Shown piece by piece: positions 54,303 to 63,619 of a stretch of DNA of 64,000 nucleotides; positions within the stretch are counted from its first letter, which is position 1, and each line of letters starts with the position of its first letter. A program made the translations under genes and the position numbers. The DNA is from Ignavibacteriales bacterium. Its GTDB lineage: Bacteria; Bacteroidota; Ignavibacteria; UBA10030. Below the pieces are notes generated by a model that had not been told where the DNA came from, ran no database searches, and saw nothing but the letters and a program-made list of their open reading frames with translations. The DNA lies in NCBI GenBank assembly GCA_026390575.1, contig JAPLFR010000009.1, positions 186,001 through 250,000 on the forward strand. Reading direction: 5' to 3'.

Positions 54303-55079
54303 ATGAATTGGCGATTTGAAAACACCGGTGTTCGTTCTGGTGTTTTTAATATGGAATATGACGAAGCCCTTGCTCGAGCGCTCGTCGAAGGTACAGGTAA
54401 TCCCACTATTCGTGTGTACGGCTGGCAGCCGTTTGCCATCTCGCTCGGTTGGAATCAATCGATAGATGAAATTGATGTCAATAAAACATCGGCAGCAGGC
54501 ATCGATGTCGTTCGTCGCCCCACTGGTGGTCGCGCAATATTGCATGCAAACGAATTGACCTACAGTGTCGTTATGCGAGTGCATAATAAAAACGTTCTTA
54601 CTGTCTATGAGGATATTAGCCGCGCGCTTGTTGCCGGATTGCAAGAGCTTGGTGCGCCTGTCGCTATAGAGAAAAGTCAGCCGCATTTTCCATCGCTCTA
54701 TCGTTCTGCTTCCGCAGTGGCGTGCTTTTCGAGTACCGGACGTTATGAAATTAAATGTAACGGTAAAAAACTTGTCGGCAGTGCTCAACGCCGCTATGCT
54801 GCAGGTGATGGCGAAGAAGTGGTACTACAGCACGGTTCGATCCTGATAGGATCCGAACACAAACAAATGGTAGAATTTCTCAATCTTCCATCTGAAGAAC
54901 AGCGTGTTGCTTTGTTGCAGGAGCTTGATGAAAAAACAACGGAGCTGTCAACGGTTTTAAATCGCAACGTACATTATGATGAAACAGCAGATGCAATTCT
55001 GCATGGATTTCGGAAGGCATGGTTCATATCTCCGGAAATTGTTAGTACGATTGATAAAGAACAAAAGGTGACCATATGA
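54303..55079 (+). CDS. Lipoate-protein ligase / octanoyltransferase (LplA/LipM family)
   Basis: The 258-residue protein belongs to the biotin/lipoate protein-ligase fold. It has 'RRPTGGRAILHANELTYSVVM' (70-91) and 'GKKLVGSAQRR' with the conserved Lys (K156). The motif 'ACFSSTGRYEI' carries C141 at the place of the LipM catalytic Cys, so octanoyl transfer from ACP, rather than free-lipoate ligation, is likely. The C-terminal accessory domain of E. coli LplA is absent. It overlaps panB by 4 bases. Confidence 0.82.
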   Translation: MNWRFENTGVRSGVFNMEYDEALARALVEGTGNPTIRVYGWQPFAISLGWNQSIDEIDVNKTSAAGIDVVRRPTGGRAILHANELTYSVVMRVHNKNVLTVYEDISRALVAGLQELGAPVAIEKSQPHFPSLYRSASAVACFSSTGRYEIKCNGKKLVGSAQRRYAAGDGEEVVLQHGSILIGSEHKQMVEFLNLPSEEQRVALLQELDEKTTELSTVLNRNVHYDETADAILHGFRKAWFISPEIVSTIDKEQKVTI

Positions 55080-55900
55080 AAAATTCATCCACGACATCAG
55101 GTCCTAAGAAAATTACAACAAAAGTCATCGCGGCGATGAAAAAAGACGGATCGCGGATCGCGTGTCTGACGGCCTACGATTATCTTACAGCCCGTCTGCT
55201 CGATCAATCGGGCATAGATTTGATTCTTGTCGGCGATTCACTTGGTATGGTTTTTCAAGGGCAGGAAACAACATTGCCGGTGACACTTGACGAAATGATT
55301 TATCATGCGAAGACAGTTGTTCGCGGCGTCGATCGGGCGATGGTCATTATTGATATGCCATTCATGTCCTATCAGGCAAATGATGAAGAAGGATTTCGCA
55401 ATGCGGGTCGTATCATGAAAGAAACCGGCGCCGGCGGTGTGAAACTTGAAGGCGGCGAACGTACCGCTCATTTAGTGCATATGATGATGCGTGCTGGAAT
55501 TCCGGTGATGGGGCATCTTGGATTGACACCACAGTCGATTCATCAGTTCGGCGGCTTTACTCCGCGCGGTGCGACTCCATCGGAGGCGAAACAGCTGCTC
55601 AAAGATGCGAAAATTTTGGAAGACGCCGGTGCATTTGGCGTGGTACTCGAAAAAATTCCATCAGAGCTTGCGGCGAAAGTGACGAAATCCATTAAGATTC
55701 CGACAATCGGTATTGGTGCTGGTTTGCATTGCGATGGGCAGATTCTTGTGGTGTCTGATATGCTGGGATTGTATGAAGATTTCCATCCGCGTTTCGTACG
55801 CTACTACGCACATCTTGCTGATACAATTCGCCAAAGTGTTGGCGGATATGTAAAAGATGTGAAAGAGGAAAAATTTCCGACTCAAAAAGAAAGCTATTAG
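55076..55900 (+). CDS. panB: 3-Methyl-2-oxobutanoate hydroxymethyltransferase
   Basis: PanB catalyses the first step of pantothenate (CoA) synthesis. The 274-residue protein has 'CLTAYDYLTARLLDQSGIDLILVGDSLGMVFQG', 'GGVKLEGG', 'PVMGHLGLTPQS' and 'IPTIGIGAG..CDGQILVVSDMLGLY' (metal- and substrate-binding). Full length. It is 4-base overlapped with the ligase gene and close to surE. Confidence 0.96.
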   Translation: MKNSSTTSGPKKITTKVIAAMKKDGSRIACLTAYDYLTARLLDQSGIDLILVGDSLGMVFQGQETTLPVTLDEMIYHAKTVVRGVDRAMVIIDMPFMSYQANDEEGFRNAGRIMKETGAGGVKLEGGERTAHLVHMMMRAGIPVMGHLGLTPQSIHQFGGFTPRGATPSEAKQLLKDAKILEDAGAFGVVLEKIPSELAAKVTKSIKIPTIGIGAGLHCDGQILVVSDMLGLYEDFHPRFVRYYAHLADTIRQSVGGYVKDVKEEKFPTQKESY

Positions 55901-55910
55901 ACTAAGGAAG

Positions 55911-56693
55911 ATGAAACCAAAACGTAAACTCAGTATTCTTGTTTCCAACGATGACGGCATTGATGCTCCGGGTATTTATGCACTGGTACAAGAAATGAAA
56001 AAGATCGGTACCGTAACGGTTGTGGCACCGGACAAACAACAAAGTGCCGTCGGTCATGCTATCACGATGAATTATCCCTTGCGTGTCAAAGAATTCAAGA
56101 AGGACGGAAAGTTCTTTGGGTATGCTGTGCAAGGTACTCCCGCGGATTGTGTCAAGCTTGCCGTCCGCGCAATTCTTAAACATGAACCAGATTTGGTCGT
56201 CTCCGGTGTAAATCATGGTTCCAACACTGCGATAAGTATTATTTATTCCGGTACGGTTTCGGCTGCGACTGAAGGAACAATTCTCGGTATTCCGTCTATC
56301 GCGGTTTCGTTGACCACGTACGCACCGGCAGATTTTCGGTATGCGGCGAAATTTGCCCGAAAACTTGCTTTGCTCATCGGCAAACGCGGGCTTCCGCCAA
56401 GCACGTTGCTTAATGTCAACGTTCCTCCCTTGAAGGCGAAAGAAATCAAAGGCGTGCTTATTACTCGGCAAGGCAAAGCAGTGTGGAATGATACGTTCGA
56501 TCATCGGCGAGATCCGAATAATCGCGAATACTACTGGCTTACCGGCGGATTAGAAGAAGTAGATAAGGATTTAGAATTTGATGAAGCGGCAGTACGCAGC
56601 AATTATATTTCTGTCACTCCTATTCAATATGATCTCACAGATTATAAAATGTTTGAAACGATGAAGAAGTGGGGAATAGGAAAGATTAAATAA
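55911..56693 (+). CDS. surE: 5'/3'-nucleotidase SurE
   Basis: The 260-residue survival protein begins 'ILVSNDDGIDAPGI' with the metal-binding Asp pair, then 'VAPDKQQSAVGHAITM', 'GTPADCVKLAV' and 'GVNHGSNTAISIIYSGTVSAATEG'. It hydrolyses nucleoside monophosphates in stress and nucleotide recycling. Normal length. Confidence 0.96.
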   Translation: MKPKRKLSILVSNDDGIDAPGIYALVQEMKKIGTVTVVAPDKQQSAVGHAITMNYPLRVKEFKKDGKFFGYAVQGTPADCVKLAVRAILKHEPDLVVSGVNHGSNTAISIIYSGTVSAATEGTILGIPSIAVSLTTYAPADFRYAAKFARKLALLIGKRGLPPSTLLNVNVPPLKAKEIKGVLITRQGKAVWNDTFDHRRDPNNREYYWLTGGLEEVDKDLEFDEAAVRSNYISVTPIQYDLTDYKMFETMKKWGIGKIK

Positions 56694-56795
56694 GAAGTAA
56701 AAAGTGTATTGAGCAGAACGCTCATAAATGATTGCACACTTCTGAAAGCATATCGCAATTTTTAAATTATCACTGTTTTATTTTGCATTGTTCTT

Positions 56796-59411
56796 ATGTC
56801 AACTCCATTAATGAAACAATACCAGCAGGTGAAGGCGAAGTATCCGGATACGATACTTCTCTTCAGAATGGGCGACTTCTTTGAGACGTTCGATGAAGAT
56901 GCAAAGATAACATCCAAAGTTCTGGGTATTGTGTTGACCAAACGTGGTAATGGCGCTTCCGGTGAAACACCGCTGGCTGGATTTCCGCATCACGCTCTCG
57001 ATGCGTATCTTCCCAAACTTCTACGTGCTGGTTATCGCGTGGCTATCTGCGAGCAGATGGAAGATCCAAAATTTGCCAAAGGCATCGTCAAACGTGATGT
57101 GGTTGAAGTGATGTCGCCAGGTGTAGCGTTCTCGGATAAAGTGTTAGAAGAGAAACAAAATAACTATCTCGCTGCAATTGCACTGCCATCCCCGCTCGCA
57201 ACAAGTGAAGATCGGATTGGATTCGCTTTCATTGATGTTTCCACAGGAGAATTCGGGCTGAGTGAATTTCCGCTGAAACAACTTTTTGAACAGGCGAACA
57301 ATTTACAACCGCAAGAATTACTGGTGCAGAAGCGTGATCTGGAGACGATTAAAACATTGCTCGGCGAACGTTTTCGTGTACTCTATACAAAAGTGGACGA
57401 TTGGGTTTACAACGCAGATTATGCTTACGAGCTTCTCGTCAATCATTTCAAAACTCAATCACTGAAAGGTTTCGGCATCGAAGAAATGCGTATCGGCACA
57501 ATTGCAGCTGGTGCAGTGATGAATTATTTACAGGAAACACAGAAGACAAACATTCTGCACATAAAAAAAATTGTGCCGCATGATGTAAGTGAGTATATGC
57601 TGTTGGACATTTCAACGAAACGCAATCTTGAAATTACCACCAACATCTCTGGGCAACCCGAAGGCACTCTGTATGCCATCATTGATCGTACATGTACGCC
57701 CATGGGCGGGAGAATGCTGAAGCAGTGGATCAATCGTCCGTTAAAACGATTAGAGCCGATACAAGCGCGGCTTACTGCGGTGCAGGAAATGGTAACGAAT
57801 GAATCAACACGGAGCAGAATTCGGGAAGAATTAGATCATATCGGCGATTTGGAAAGACTGATTGCAAAAATTGCCACTGGCAGAGCGAATCCGCGGGAAG
57901 TGAATCAGTTAAAGGCAATGCTGGAACTGATCCCAAATCTTAAATCCCAAATCTCAAATCTGAAAAACCAGACACTCGTGGTGCTGAATAATAACCTTGA
58001 TTCGCTCGCTGATCTTGTTTCCGCCATTGATAAAGCAATTGCAGATGATCCGCCGATTGCATTGGTAGACGGCGGCGTGATTCAGAATGGTTATAACGCG
58101 GAGTTGGATGAAATTCGAGCATTGGCGTATGGGGCGAAAGATTGGGTGGCAAAGCATCAGCAATCGGAGCGCGAACGCACAGGTATTTCATCGCTCAAGA
58201 TTAGTTTCAATAATGTGTTTGGTTATTTTATTGAGGTGACGAATACACACAGGGATAAGGTGCCCGATAATTACATTCGTAAGCAGACGCTGACAAATGC
58301 TGAACGCTTTGTAACTCCGGAATTGAAGGAATATGAAGAAAAGATTCTTCATGCAGAAGAAAAAATTCTTGCACTCGAAACGCGTCTCTTCAATGAACTG
58401 CGTAAAATGATTACTGAACATGCAGAGACAATTCAAACAAACGCGTATGCAATCGCAACGTTGGATTGTTTTGTGTCGCTTGCCGATGTAGCGGTAGAGA
58501 ATAAATATACCTGCCCCATTGTGGATGATTCGCTCTGTATAACGATTCAAGAAGGGCGGCATCCGGTAATCGAAAAACTATTACCGCCAGGTGAGCACTA
58601 TACGCCAAATAATACTCTGCTCGATACGGCATCGGATCAGATACTCATTATCACCGGCCCCAATATGAGCGGCAAGTCGAGTTATTTGCGGCAGGTTGGG
58701 TTGAATGTTTTGCTTGCGCAAATTGGAAGTTTTGTCCCCGCTGCATCAGCCCGCATAGGGATTGTGGATAGAATTTATACGCGTGTCGGTGCGAGCGACA
58801 ACATTGCATCAGGTGAAAGTACTTTTTTGGTGGAAATGCACGAAGCAGCGAATATTGTCAACACGGCGACGGAGCGCAGTCTCATTCTTCTTGATGAAAT
58901 TGGGCGCGGGACGAGCACGTTCGATGGTATCAGTATCGCATGGGCGCTGACGGAGTATTTGCATGAACGAATTGGCGCCAAGACACTTTTTGCAACGCAT
59001 TATCACGAATTAAACGAACTCGCCGATCTTTTTACACGCATCAAGAACTACAAAGTAGATGTGCGCGAGTATGGTGATAAAGTAATATTTCTTCATAAAG
59101 TGATGCCGGGATTTGCCGATCACTCGTATGGAATTCAAGTAGCGCAAATGGCAGGTTTACCGGAAGAAGTAACAGAACGTGCGAAGCAAGTATTGAAAAA
59201 TTTGGAAAGCTCGGAATTGGTGGTGAGAACAAGAGAGAAAAAAGAAATGAAATATGCGAAGAGCAATGGAGAAGTGCAATTAGCAATGTTTGAAGTGAAA
59301 GACGACAAGTTGCGCGAGGAACTCGTCAATCTCGATATTGAACACATGACTCCGCTGGAAGCACTTCAGATATTAGCGATATTGAAGAGTAAAATAGAAA
59401 CGAAGGACTAA
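56796..59411 (+). CDS. mutS: DNA mismatch repair ATPase MutS
   Basis: The 871-residue protein has the N-terminal mismatch-binding domain ('FFETFDEDAKI', the Phe-x-Glu-like wedge region), connector, lever and clamp domains, and the C-terminal ATPase with Walker A 'GPNMSGKSSYLRQ' (about 620-632), 'LLDEIGRGTSTFDG' and 'ATHYHEL'. It recognises mismatches and small loops. The gap before it (56694-56795) is AT-rich with no other feature. DinB and DUF3109 genes follow closely. Confidence 0.97.
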   Translation: MSTPLMKQYQQVKAKYPDTILLFRMGDFFETFDEDAKITSKVLGIVLTKRGNGASGETPLAGFPHHALDAYLPKLLRAGYRVAICEQMEDPKFAKGIVKRDVVEVMSPGVAFSDKVLEEKQNNYLAAIALPSPLATSEDRIGFAFIDVSTGEFGLSEFPLKQLFEQANNLQPQELLVQKRDLETIKTLLGERFRVLYTKVDDWVYNADYAYELLVNHFKTQSLKGFGIEEMRIGTIAAGAVMNYLQETQKTNILHIKKIVPHDVSEYMLLDISTKRNLEITTNISGQPEGTLYAIIDRTCTPMGGRMLKQWINRPLKRLEPIQARLTAVQEMVTNESTRSRIREELDHIGDLERLIAKIATGRANPREVNQLKAMLELIPNLKSQISNLKNQTLVVLNNNLDSLADLVSAIDKAIADDPPIALVDGGVIQNGYNAELDEIRALAYGAKDWVAKHQQSERERTGISSLKISFNNVFGYFIEVTNTHRDKVPDNYIRKQTLTNAERFVTPELKEYEEKILHAEEKILALETRLFNELRKMITEHAETIQTNAYAIATLDCFVSLADVAVENKYTCPIVDDSLCITIQEGRHPVIEKLLPPGEHYTPNNTLLDTASDQILIITGPNMSGKSSYLRQVGLNVLLAQIGSFVPAASARIGIVDRIYTRVGASDNIASGESTFLVEMHEAANIVNTATERSLILLDEIGRGTSTFDGISIAWALTEYLHERIGAKTLFATHYHELNELADLFTRIKNYKVDVREYGDKVIFLHKVMPGFADHSYGIQVAQMAGLPEEVTERAKQVLKNLESSELVVRTREKKEMKYAKSNGEVQLAMFEVKDDKLREELVNLDIEHMTPLEALQILAILKSKIETKD

Positions 59412-59414
59412 GAA

Positions 59415-59915
59415 ATGACACAAAATGAGATTCAAATGTTGTACGACTATGATAAGTGGGCGGATTTGAAACTGCTCGAAGTGATTGCGATGCTAGCCAA
59501 AGATCAGTACAAGAAAGATCTCGCATCCAGTTTCGGCGGAATACATGGAACCCTTGTACATATCCTTTCTGCTGATAAAGTATGGTTCGCCCGTTGGACT
59601 GGGAAGATACCTGTGCTGTTGAAAGCAGAAGATTTCCCGACAGTCGAAGTTGTAAAAAAACAGTGGGATGCTTACCATTGCGAGATGAGTAACTTTGTGC
59701 GGAGTCTCACCGAGGAGAAATTAAACGATCAGATGCCTTACACTGATTTTAAAGGCAATTCATATACTCACCCGCTTTTCCAGCAAATGCAGCATAAAGT
59801 GAATCATTCTTCCTATCATAGGGGACAAGTGGTGACGATGCTGAGGCAGATGGGAGAAAAAGTTGTTAGCACAGATATGATTAATTACATTAGACAAAAG
59901 GAAACTCGTGGCTGA
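59415..59915 (+). CDS. DinB/YfiT-like four-helix metal-binding protein
   Basis: The 166-residue protein has the DinB fold: 'LYDYDKWADLKLLEVIA', a metal-binding His in 'GIHGTLVHILSADKVWFARW' and two more in 'MQHKVNHSSYHRGQVVTMLRQMG'. DinB proteins bind a divalent metal through a His triad; some act in thiol-dependent transfer or detoxification, but most are uncharacterised. The gene lies 3 bases after mutS and overlaps the next gene by 8 bases. Confidence 0.85.
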   Translation: MTQNEIQMLYDYDKWADLKLLEVIAMLAKDQYKKDLASSFGGIHGTLVHILSADKVWFARWTGKIPVLLKAEDFPTVEVVKKQWDAYHCEMSNFVRSLTEEKLNDQMPYTDFKGNSYTHPLFQQMQHKVNHSSYHRGQVVTMLRQMGEKVVSTDMINYIRQKETRG

Positions 59916-60537
59916 AAAACTTTTAAAGATATTACAGAAGCATAAACTTGGACATATCCCTGAACTGCACGTTGACCCGGAAATCCTTACTCAACGTTTT
60001 TCACCTAACAGTTCGATGTGTCACTGCAATGGCACTTGTTGTACGGAAGGAGTGCTCCTTGATGTGAAAGAGAAAGAATTGATTCTTGCACACGCCGACA
60101 TGATTAAAAAGTACCTCGAACCAGAACAGGAAAAAGATGCCGCAAAATGGTTCGATAATAACATCGAACATGATTCTGATTTTCCTTCCGGCAAGTGCGA
60201 TGGGACGGCAGTGCAAGGGAACAGCTGCGTTTTTCTATGCAGCAAAGGTCTCTGTGCCTTACAAAAGACTGCGATGGCGGAAGGGATGGATAAATTTGCA
60301 TTGAAACCATTTTACTGCATCGCTTTTCCAATCACGATAGATGAACACGTGCTGACAACGTATGAACCGGAATTTACGAATCGGCGGCAGTGCTGCAGTA
60401 TAGTTGCTGATGGTCCGATGACGGTACTTGATGTATGTCGTGAAGAATTTGAATATATTCTTGGAACTGAGGGATTAAAGGAGATTGAGGAATTGTTTCA
60501 TGAGGAGCCCTCGCTCTCGCTTGCGAGTACACTATGA
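59908..60537 (+). CDS. DUF3109/YkgJ-like cysteine-rich protein
   Basis: The 209-residue protein has twelve Cys (38, 40, 44, 45, 97, 107, 111, 116, 137, 162, 163, 177), in the clusters 'MCHCNGTCC', 'CVFLCSKGLC', 'FYCIAFP' and 'RQCCS'. This layout matches the DUF3109 group within the YkgJ-type metal-binding proteins, suggesting a metal or Fe-S site. There is no signal peptide. Function unknown. It overlaps dinB by 8 bases and the phosphatase gene by 4, so these three are translationally linked. Confidence 0.72.
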   Translation: MAEKLLKILQKHKLGHIPELHVDPEILTQRFSPNSSMCHCNGTCCTEGVLLDVKEKELILAHADMIKKYLEPEQEKDAAKWFDNNIEHDSDFPSGKCDGTAVQGNSCVFLCSKGLCALQKTAMAEGMDKFALKPFYCIAFPITIDEHVLTTYEPEFTNRRQCCSIVADGPMTVLDVCREEFEYILGTEGLKEIEELFHEEPSLSLASTL

Positions 60538-61766
60538 ATCAACGAAGATTATATCGAACTATCGAAAGTTTCGCTCCTGAACAATTCAAAACAGAAAAAG
60601 ATTTGCTCAAACACGTTCTCAATGAAATCGTCAAGAGCGAAGACATTCTTCTCAAGGGGGGGCGACTTTGGCAGTACGAACCATCCACCGAATCGTACCG
60701 TCTTTTTCACCAGATCGGGCAAATTGAACGGCTCGACCCGGGTTATCGCATTCAAGTTTCACGGTACCCGATGTTCCAGCACCTGACGGAACAGCGTTCC
60801 ATCATTGCAAATGAAACCGACGGGTATCTTCGGAAAAAAGGAATTGTAAAATATTCTGCGACAGGTGTCGGCGATAAAATGCCCTATCGTAACGGAACGG
60901 TCTATCAATATATTTTAGCATTTAATTCGGATTTTTTCGATCAAGATCTTCTTCCTAACCTCAACGTTATCAGCCTTGCAGTCACATCTGTTCTCCGCAG
61001 CAAGCGTATCGAACAAAAAGCTCGACTGCTGGAGCAGGATATCGACAAAGCACGGGAAATTCAATTAGGCATTTTACCAGATCCATTTCTTCATTTTTAC
61101 TTCTATGATATTTATGGAATTTCTGTGCCGGACAGGATCGTCGGTGGAGATTTCTTTGATTATCTCTTTGCAGACGAGGTAAAAGATCGTTTGATGATTG
61201 TCGTGGGCGATGCGGCGAGCAAAGGATTCCGTGCTGCGGCGCAGGCGTTGTATGTTGTCGGCGCCTTGCGGATGGGAATTGCGCATCAAACGAAAACTGC
61301 CGCATTGATGTCAGGGATCAATAAAATTGTGAATCGTTCATTTGCTGAAGAACAATTTGTTTCGATGTTCTATGCCGAGCTGACAGACGGCGCGAAGGGA
61401 TTGCTCCTGTATGCGAACGCCGGACACAATAGTCCGATGGTGTATCACGCACAAGATAAAAGCATTGAGTTGTTAGAACCGACGGGACTCATTCTTGGTC
61501 CTTTCCCCCGCGGCAATTATCGCGTGGAAAGCACCATGCTGAAAAAAGGAGATGTCGCCGTGATTTACACCGACGGTATTACTGAAGCACAACGGAGTGA
61601 TGGTATGCCGTATGGAGAAAAGCACTTAGCGGAAAATATACAGAAGCTTGCGGCTAAGGGAGCGAAGGAGATATGTAAATCATTAATTGAGGATGTTGAA
61701 CTCTTTGCAGAAGGTGCAGAATATTCAGACGACCGAACTATTGTCGTCATTAAACGAGTCAATTGA
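60534..61766 (+). CDS. PP2C-type serine phosphatase with N-terminal sensor-like region (RsbU/SpoIIE family)
   Basis: The 410-residue protein has a GAF-like N-terminal region (about 1-160) joined by a coiled linker ('ARLLEQDIDKAREIQLGILPDP') to the phosphatase domain. Metal-binding motifs are GGDFFD (about 203-208), VGDAASKG, 'YANAGHNSPMV' and 'IYTDGITEAQ'. Such enzymes dephosphorylate anti-sigma antagonists in partner-switching pathways, but no anti-sigma genes lie in this window. It overlaps the DUF3109 gene by 4 bases and is 29 bases before herA. Confidence 0.9.
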   Translation: MNQRRLYRTIESFAPEQFKTEKDLLKHVLNEIVKSEDILLKGGRLWQYEPSTESYRLFHQIGQIERLDPGYRIQVSRYPMFQHLTEQRSIIANETDGYLRKKGIVKYSATGVGDKMPYRNGTVYQYILAFNSDFFDQDLLPNLNVISLAVTSVLRSKRIEQKARLLEQDIDKAREIQLGILPDPFLHFYFYDIYGISVPDRIVGGDFFDYLFADEVKDRLMIVVGDAASKGFRAAAQALYVVGALRMGIAHQTKTAALMSGINKIVNRSFAEEQFVSMFYAELTDGAKGLLLYANAGHNSPMVYHAQDKSIELLEPTGLILGPFPRGNYRVESTMLKKGDVAVIYTDGITEAQRSDGMPYGEKHLAENIQKLAAKGAKEICKSLIEDVELFAEGAEYSDDRTIVVIKRVN

Positions 61767-61795
61767 ACTAAATCTTTCACGAAGAAGGTTGAACT

Positions 61796-63403
61796 ATGGT
61801 AGAACAAAAATATATTGGTGTCGTTGCATCAGTGAATAGCGGAATCATTTCCATTCTTGTCGATCCAAAAACTACTTCGCTGAAGCGGGAGATTAACGGT
61901 AAGACATATTATATAGGACAAATCGGTACTTACTTCTTGATCCCGATGGGGACAATGGTGCTCCTTGGGATGGTATCGGATTTGAAAAAAGAAGACTTGA
62001 ATGTTAATGGACAAGCGCAGCAGCGTTATATTATTCTTGCTTCGATGGTGGGCACCGTAAAAAGTGGACGCTTTGAGCGTGGCGTGTCTATTTTTCCAGT
62101 GGTTGATATGCCGGTGTTTTTTGCAGAAGATGCTGACCTTGCCGTGGCATTTGCAACATTTCAGCGCTATGGATTTTCGATCGGACAGATTTCGCTTTTC
62201 GAGAATCAACGTGCTTTTCTTGATGCGAACAAGTTTTTTGGAAAGCATATTGCTGTGCTTGGCTCGAGCGGTTCCGGAAAATCGTGCGCTGTCGCCTCTA
62301 TCTTACAGAAGGTGTCAAAGTATCCCGATACGAATATCATCATCCTAGATATTCACAACGAATATCATAAAGCGTTCGAGGGGAGCTGCAATCATCTCGA
62401 CATTGGAGAATTTGAATTGCCTTATTGGTTGATGAACTTTGACGAATTGCGTGAAATGTTTATAGATGATAAGGACGAAAACGCCTCGAGCCAGATTACT
62501 GTGCTCAAAGATCTCGTTATCATGTCAAAAAGAGGAAAAAATCCGGAGATGTCGACGATGATAACAATTGATACGCCGGTATATTATGACATCAGCGAGA
62601 TCCGTGCAAAGCTGCAGTTTATGGACACCGAAAAAATAACGATGGGTGCGACAGTGAAGGAGGGACCTTTCTACGGCAAGTTTGCCAGATTCCTTGTCCG
62701 GTTAGATGGTAAGTTGAACGATCCGCGATACGCGTTTATGTTTCGGTTAAAAAATTATATTCAATCTGCTGCCATTAACGATTTGCTCTCGAAGATACTG
62801 GGTGCAGACGGCAGCGCGCAAGTGACAATTTTGGATATGAGCGGTGTGCCGTTCGATATCGTTAATACGATCGTATCGCTTCTGGCGCGCTTAATATTTG
62901 ATTTCAATTTCTGGAATCCCAACAGGCGTGATTTTCCAATTCTCTTGGTGTTTGAGGAAGCGCATAATTATTTACCAAGCAGTGGCACTGCTACGGCCTC
63001 TGCTCGTAAAACTGTAGAGCGCATTGCAAAAGAAGGAAGAAAATACGGTGTCAGTTGTATGATCGTTAGCCAGCGTCCGTCGGAAGTTTCAGAAACAATC
63101 CTTTCGCAATGCAACAATTATGTTGTCCTGCGATTGACCAACCCGCTTGATCAGAATTATATTAGACGGCTGGTGCCAGATACATTTGCAAGTCTTACTG
63201 ATGTGTTGCCCTCACTGAGAACAGGAGAAGCACTCGTTGTGGGTGAAGCAATCTCGATGCCTTTGCGTGTGCAGATCGATTATCCTAATCCGGAACCGGA
63301 TAGCAGCGATATAAGGTTTTATGAGAAATGGAAACAGAGTGATGCCAAAACAAAGATTGCGGAAGTCGTCACGCGATGGTGGAAGCAAGAAAAGGTTAAG
63401 TGA
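61796..63403 (+). CDS. herA: HerA-type DNA-translocating ATPase
   Basis: The 535-residue hexameric ATPase has an N-terminal HAS-barrel (about 1-110) and a RecA-like core with Walker A 'GSSGSGKS' (156-163), Walker B 'ILLVFEEAHNYLP' and the arginine-rich motif 'ERIAKEGRKYGVSCMIVSQRPSEVSETILSQCNNYVVLRL'. An insert of about 100 residues (about 210-320) separates the motifs. HerA works with the nuclease NurA in DNA end resection, or with other effectors in defence systems. No NurA or defence nuclease is adjacent, so the role is open. Preceded by the RsbU-type gene, 29 bases away. Confidence 0.88.
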   Translation: MVEQKYIGVVASVNSGIISILVDPKTTSLKREINGKTYYIGQIGTYFLIPMGTMVLLGMVSDLKKEDLNVNGQAQQRYIILASMVGTVKSGRFERGVSIFPVVDMPVFFAEDADLAVAFATFQRYGFSIGQISLFENQRAFLDANKFFGKHIAVLGSSGSGKSCAVASILQKVSKYPDTNIIILDIHNEYHKAFEGSCNHLDIGEFELPYWLMNFDELREMFIDDKDENASSQITVLKDLVIMSKRGKNPEMSTMITIDTPVYYDISEIRAKLQFMDTEKITMGATVKEGPFYGKFARFLVRLDGKLNDPRYAFMFRLKNYIQSAAINDLLSKILGADGSAQVTILDMSGVPFDIVNTIVSLLARLIFDFNFWNPNRRDFPILLVFEEAHNYLPSSGTATASARKTVERIAKEGRKYGVSCMIVSQRPSEVSETILSQCNNYVVLRLTNPLDQNYIRRLVPDTFASLTDVLPSLRTGEALVVGEAISMPLRVQIDYPNPEPDSSDIRFYEKWKQSDAKTKIAEVVTRWWKQEKVK

Positions 63404-63538
63404 ACTGGTGGGCATTGAATAGGATGTCCCTTGCACTCTATGCTTCCACCTCTTCTCTCTTTCTTGTTGTCAATGATTGTCCTTTGTGTGTGTGAGAAAA
63501 GCATTGCTGCCTTGACGGCAAGTTTTTAAGTACACCAC

Positions 63539-63567
63539 TTGAATCCGACAATTTCCTTTTATACATT
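63539..63567 (+). promoter_or_regulatory. Possible sigma-70 promoter of the terminal lipoprotein gene
   Basis: TTGAAT (63539-63544), a 17-base spacer and TACATT (63562-63567), about 55 bases before the start codon. The remainder of 63404-63619 shows no gene. Confidence 0.4.
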
Positions 63568-63619
63568 GGTGCAGATTGATTTAGCGTAATTTCCTTTGAA
63601 TGACAATCTTGGAGGTAAT

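Noticed and set aside
61796-63403. HerA as part of a SIR2-HerA or DUF4297-HerA defence system
   Set aside because: No effector gene is adjacent; the upstream gene is an RsbU-type phosphatase and the downstream one a lipoprotein.
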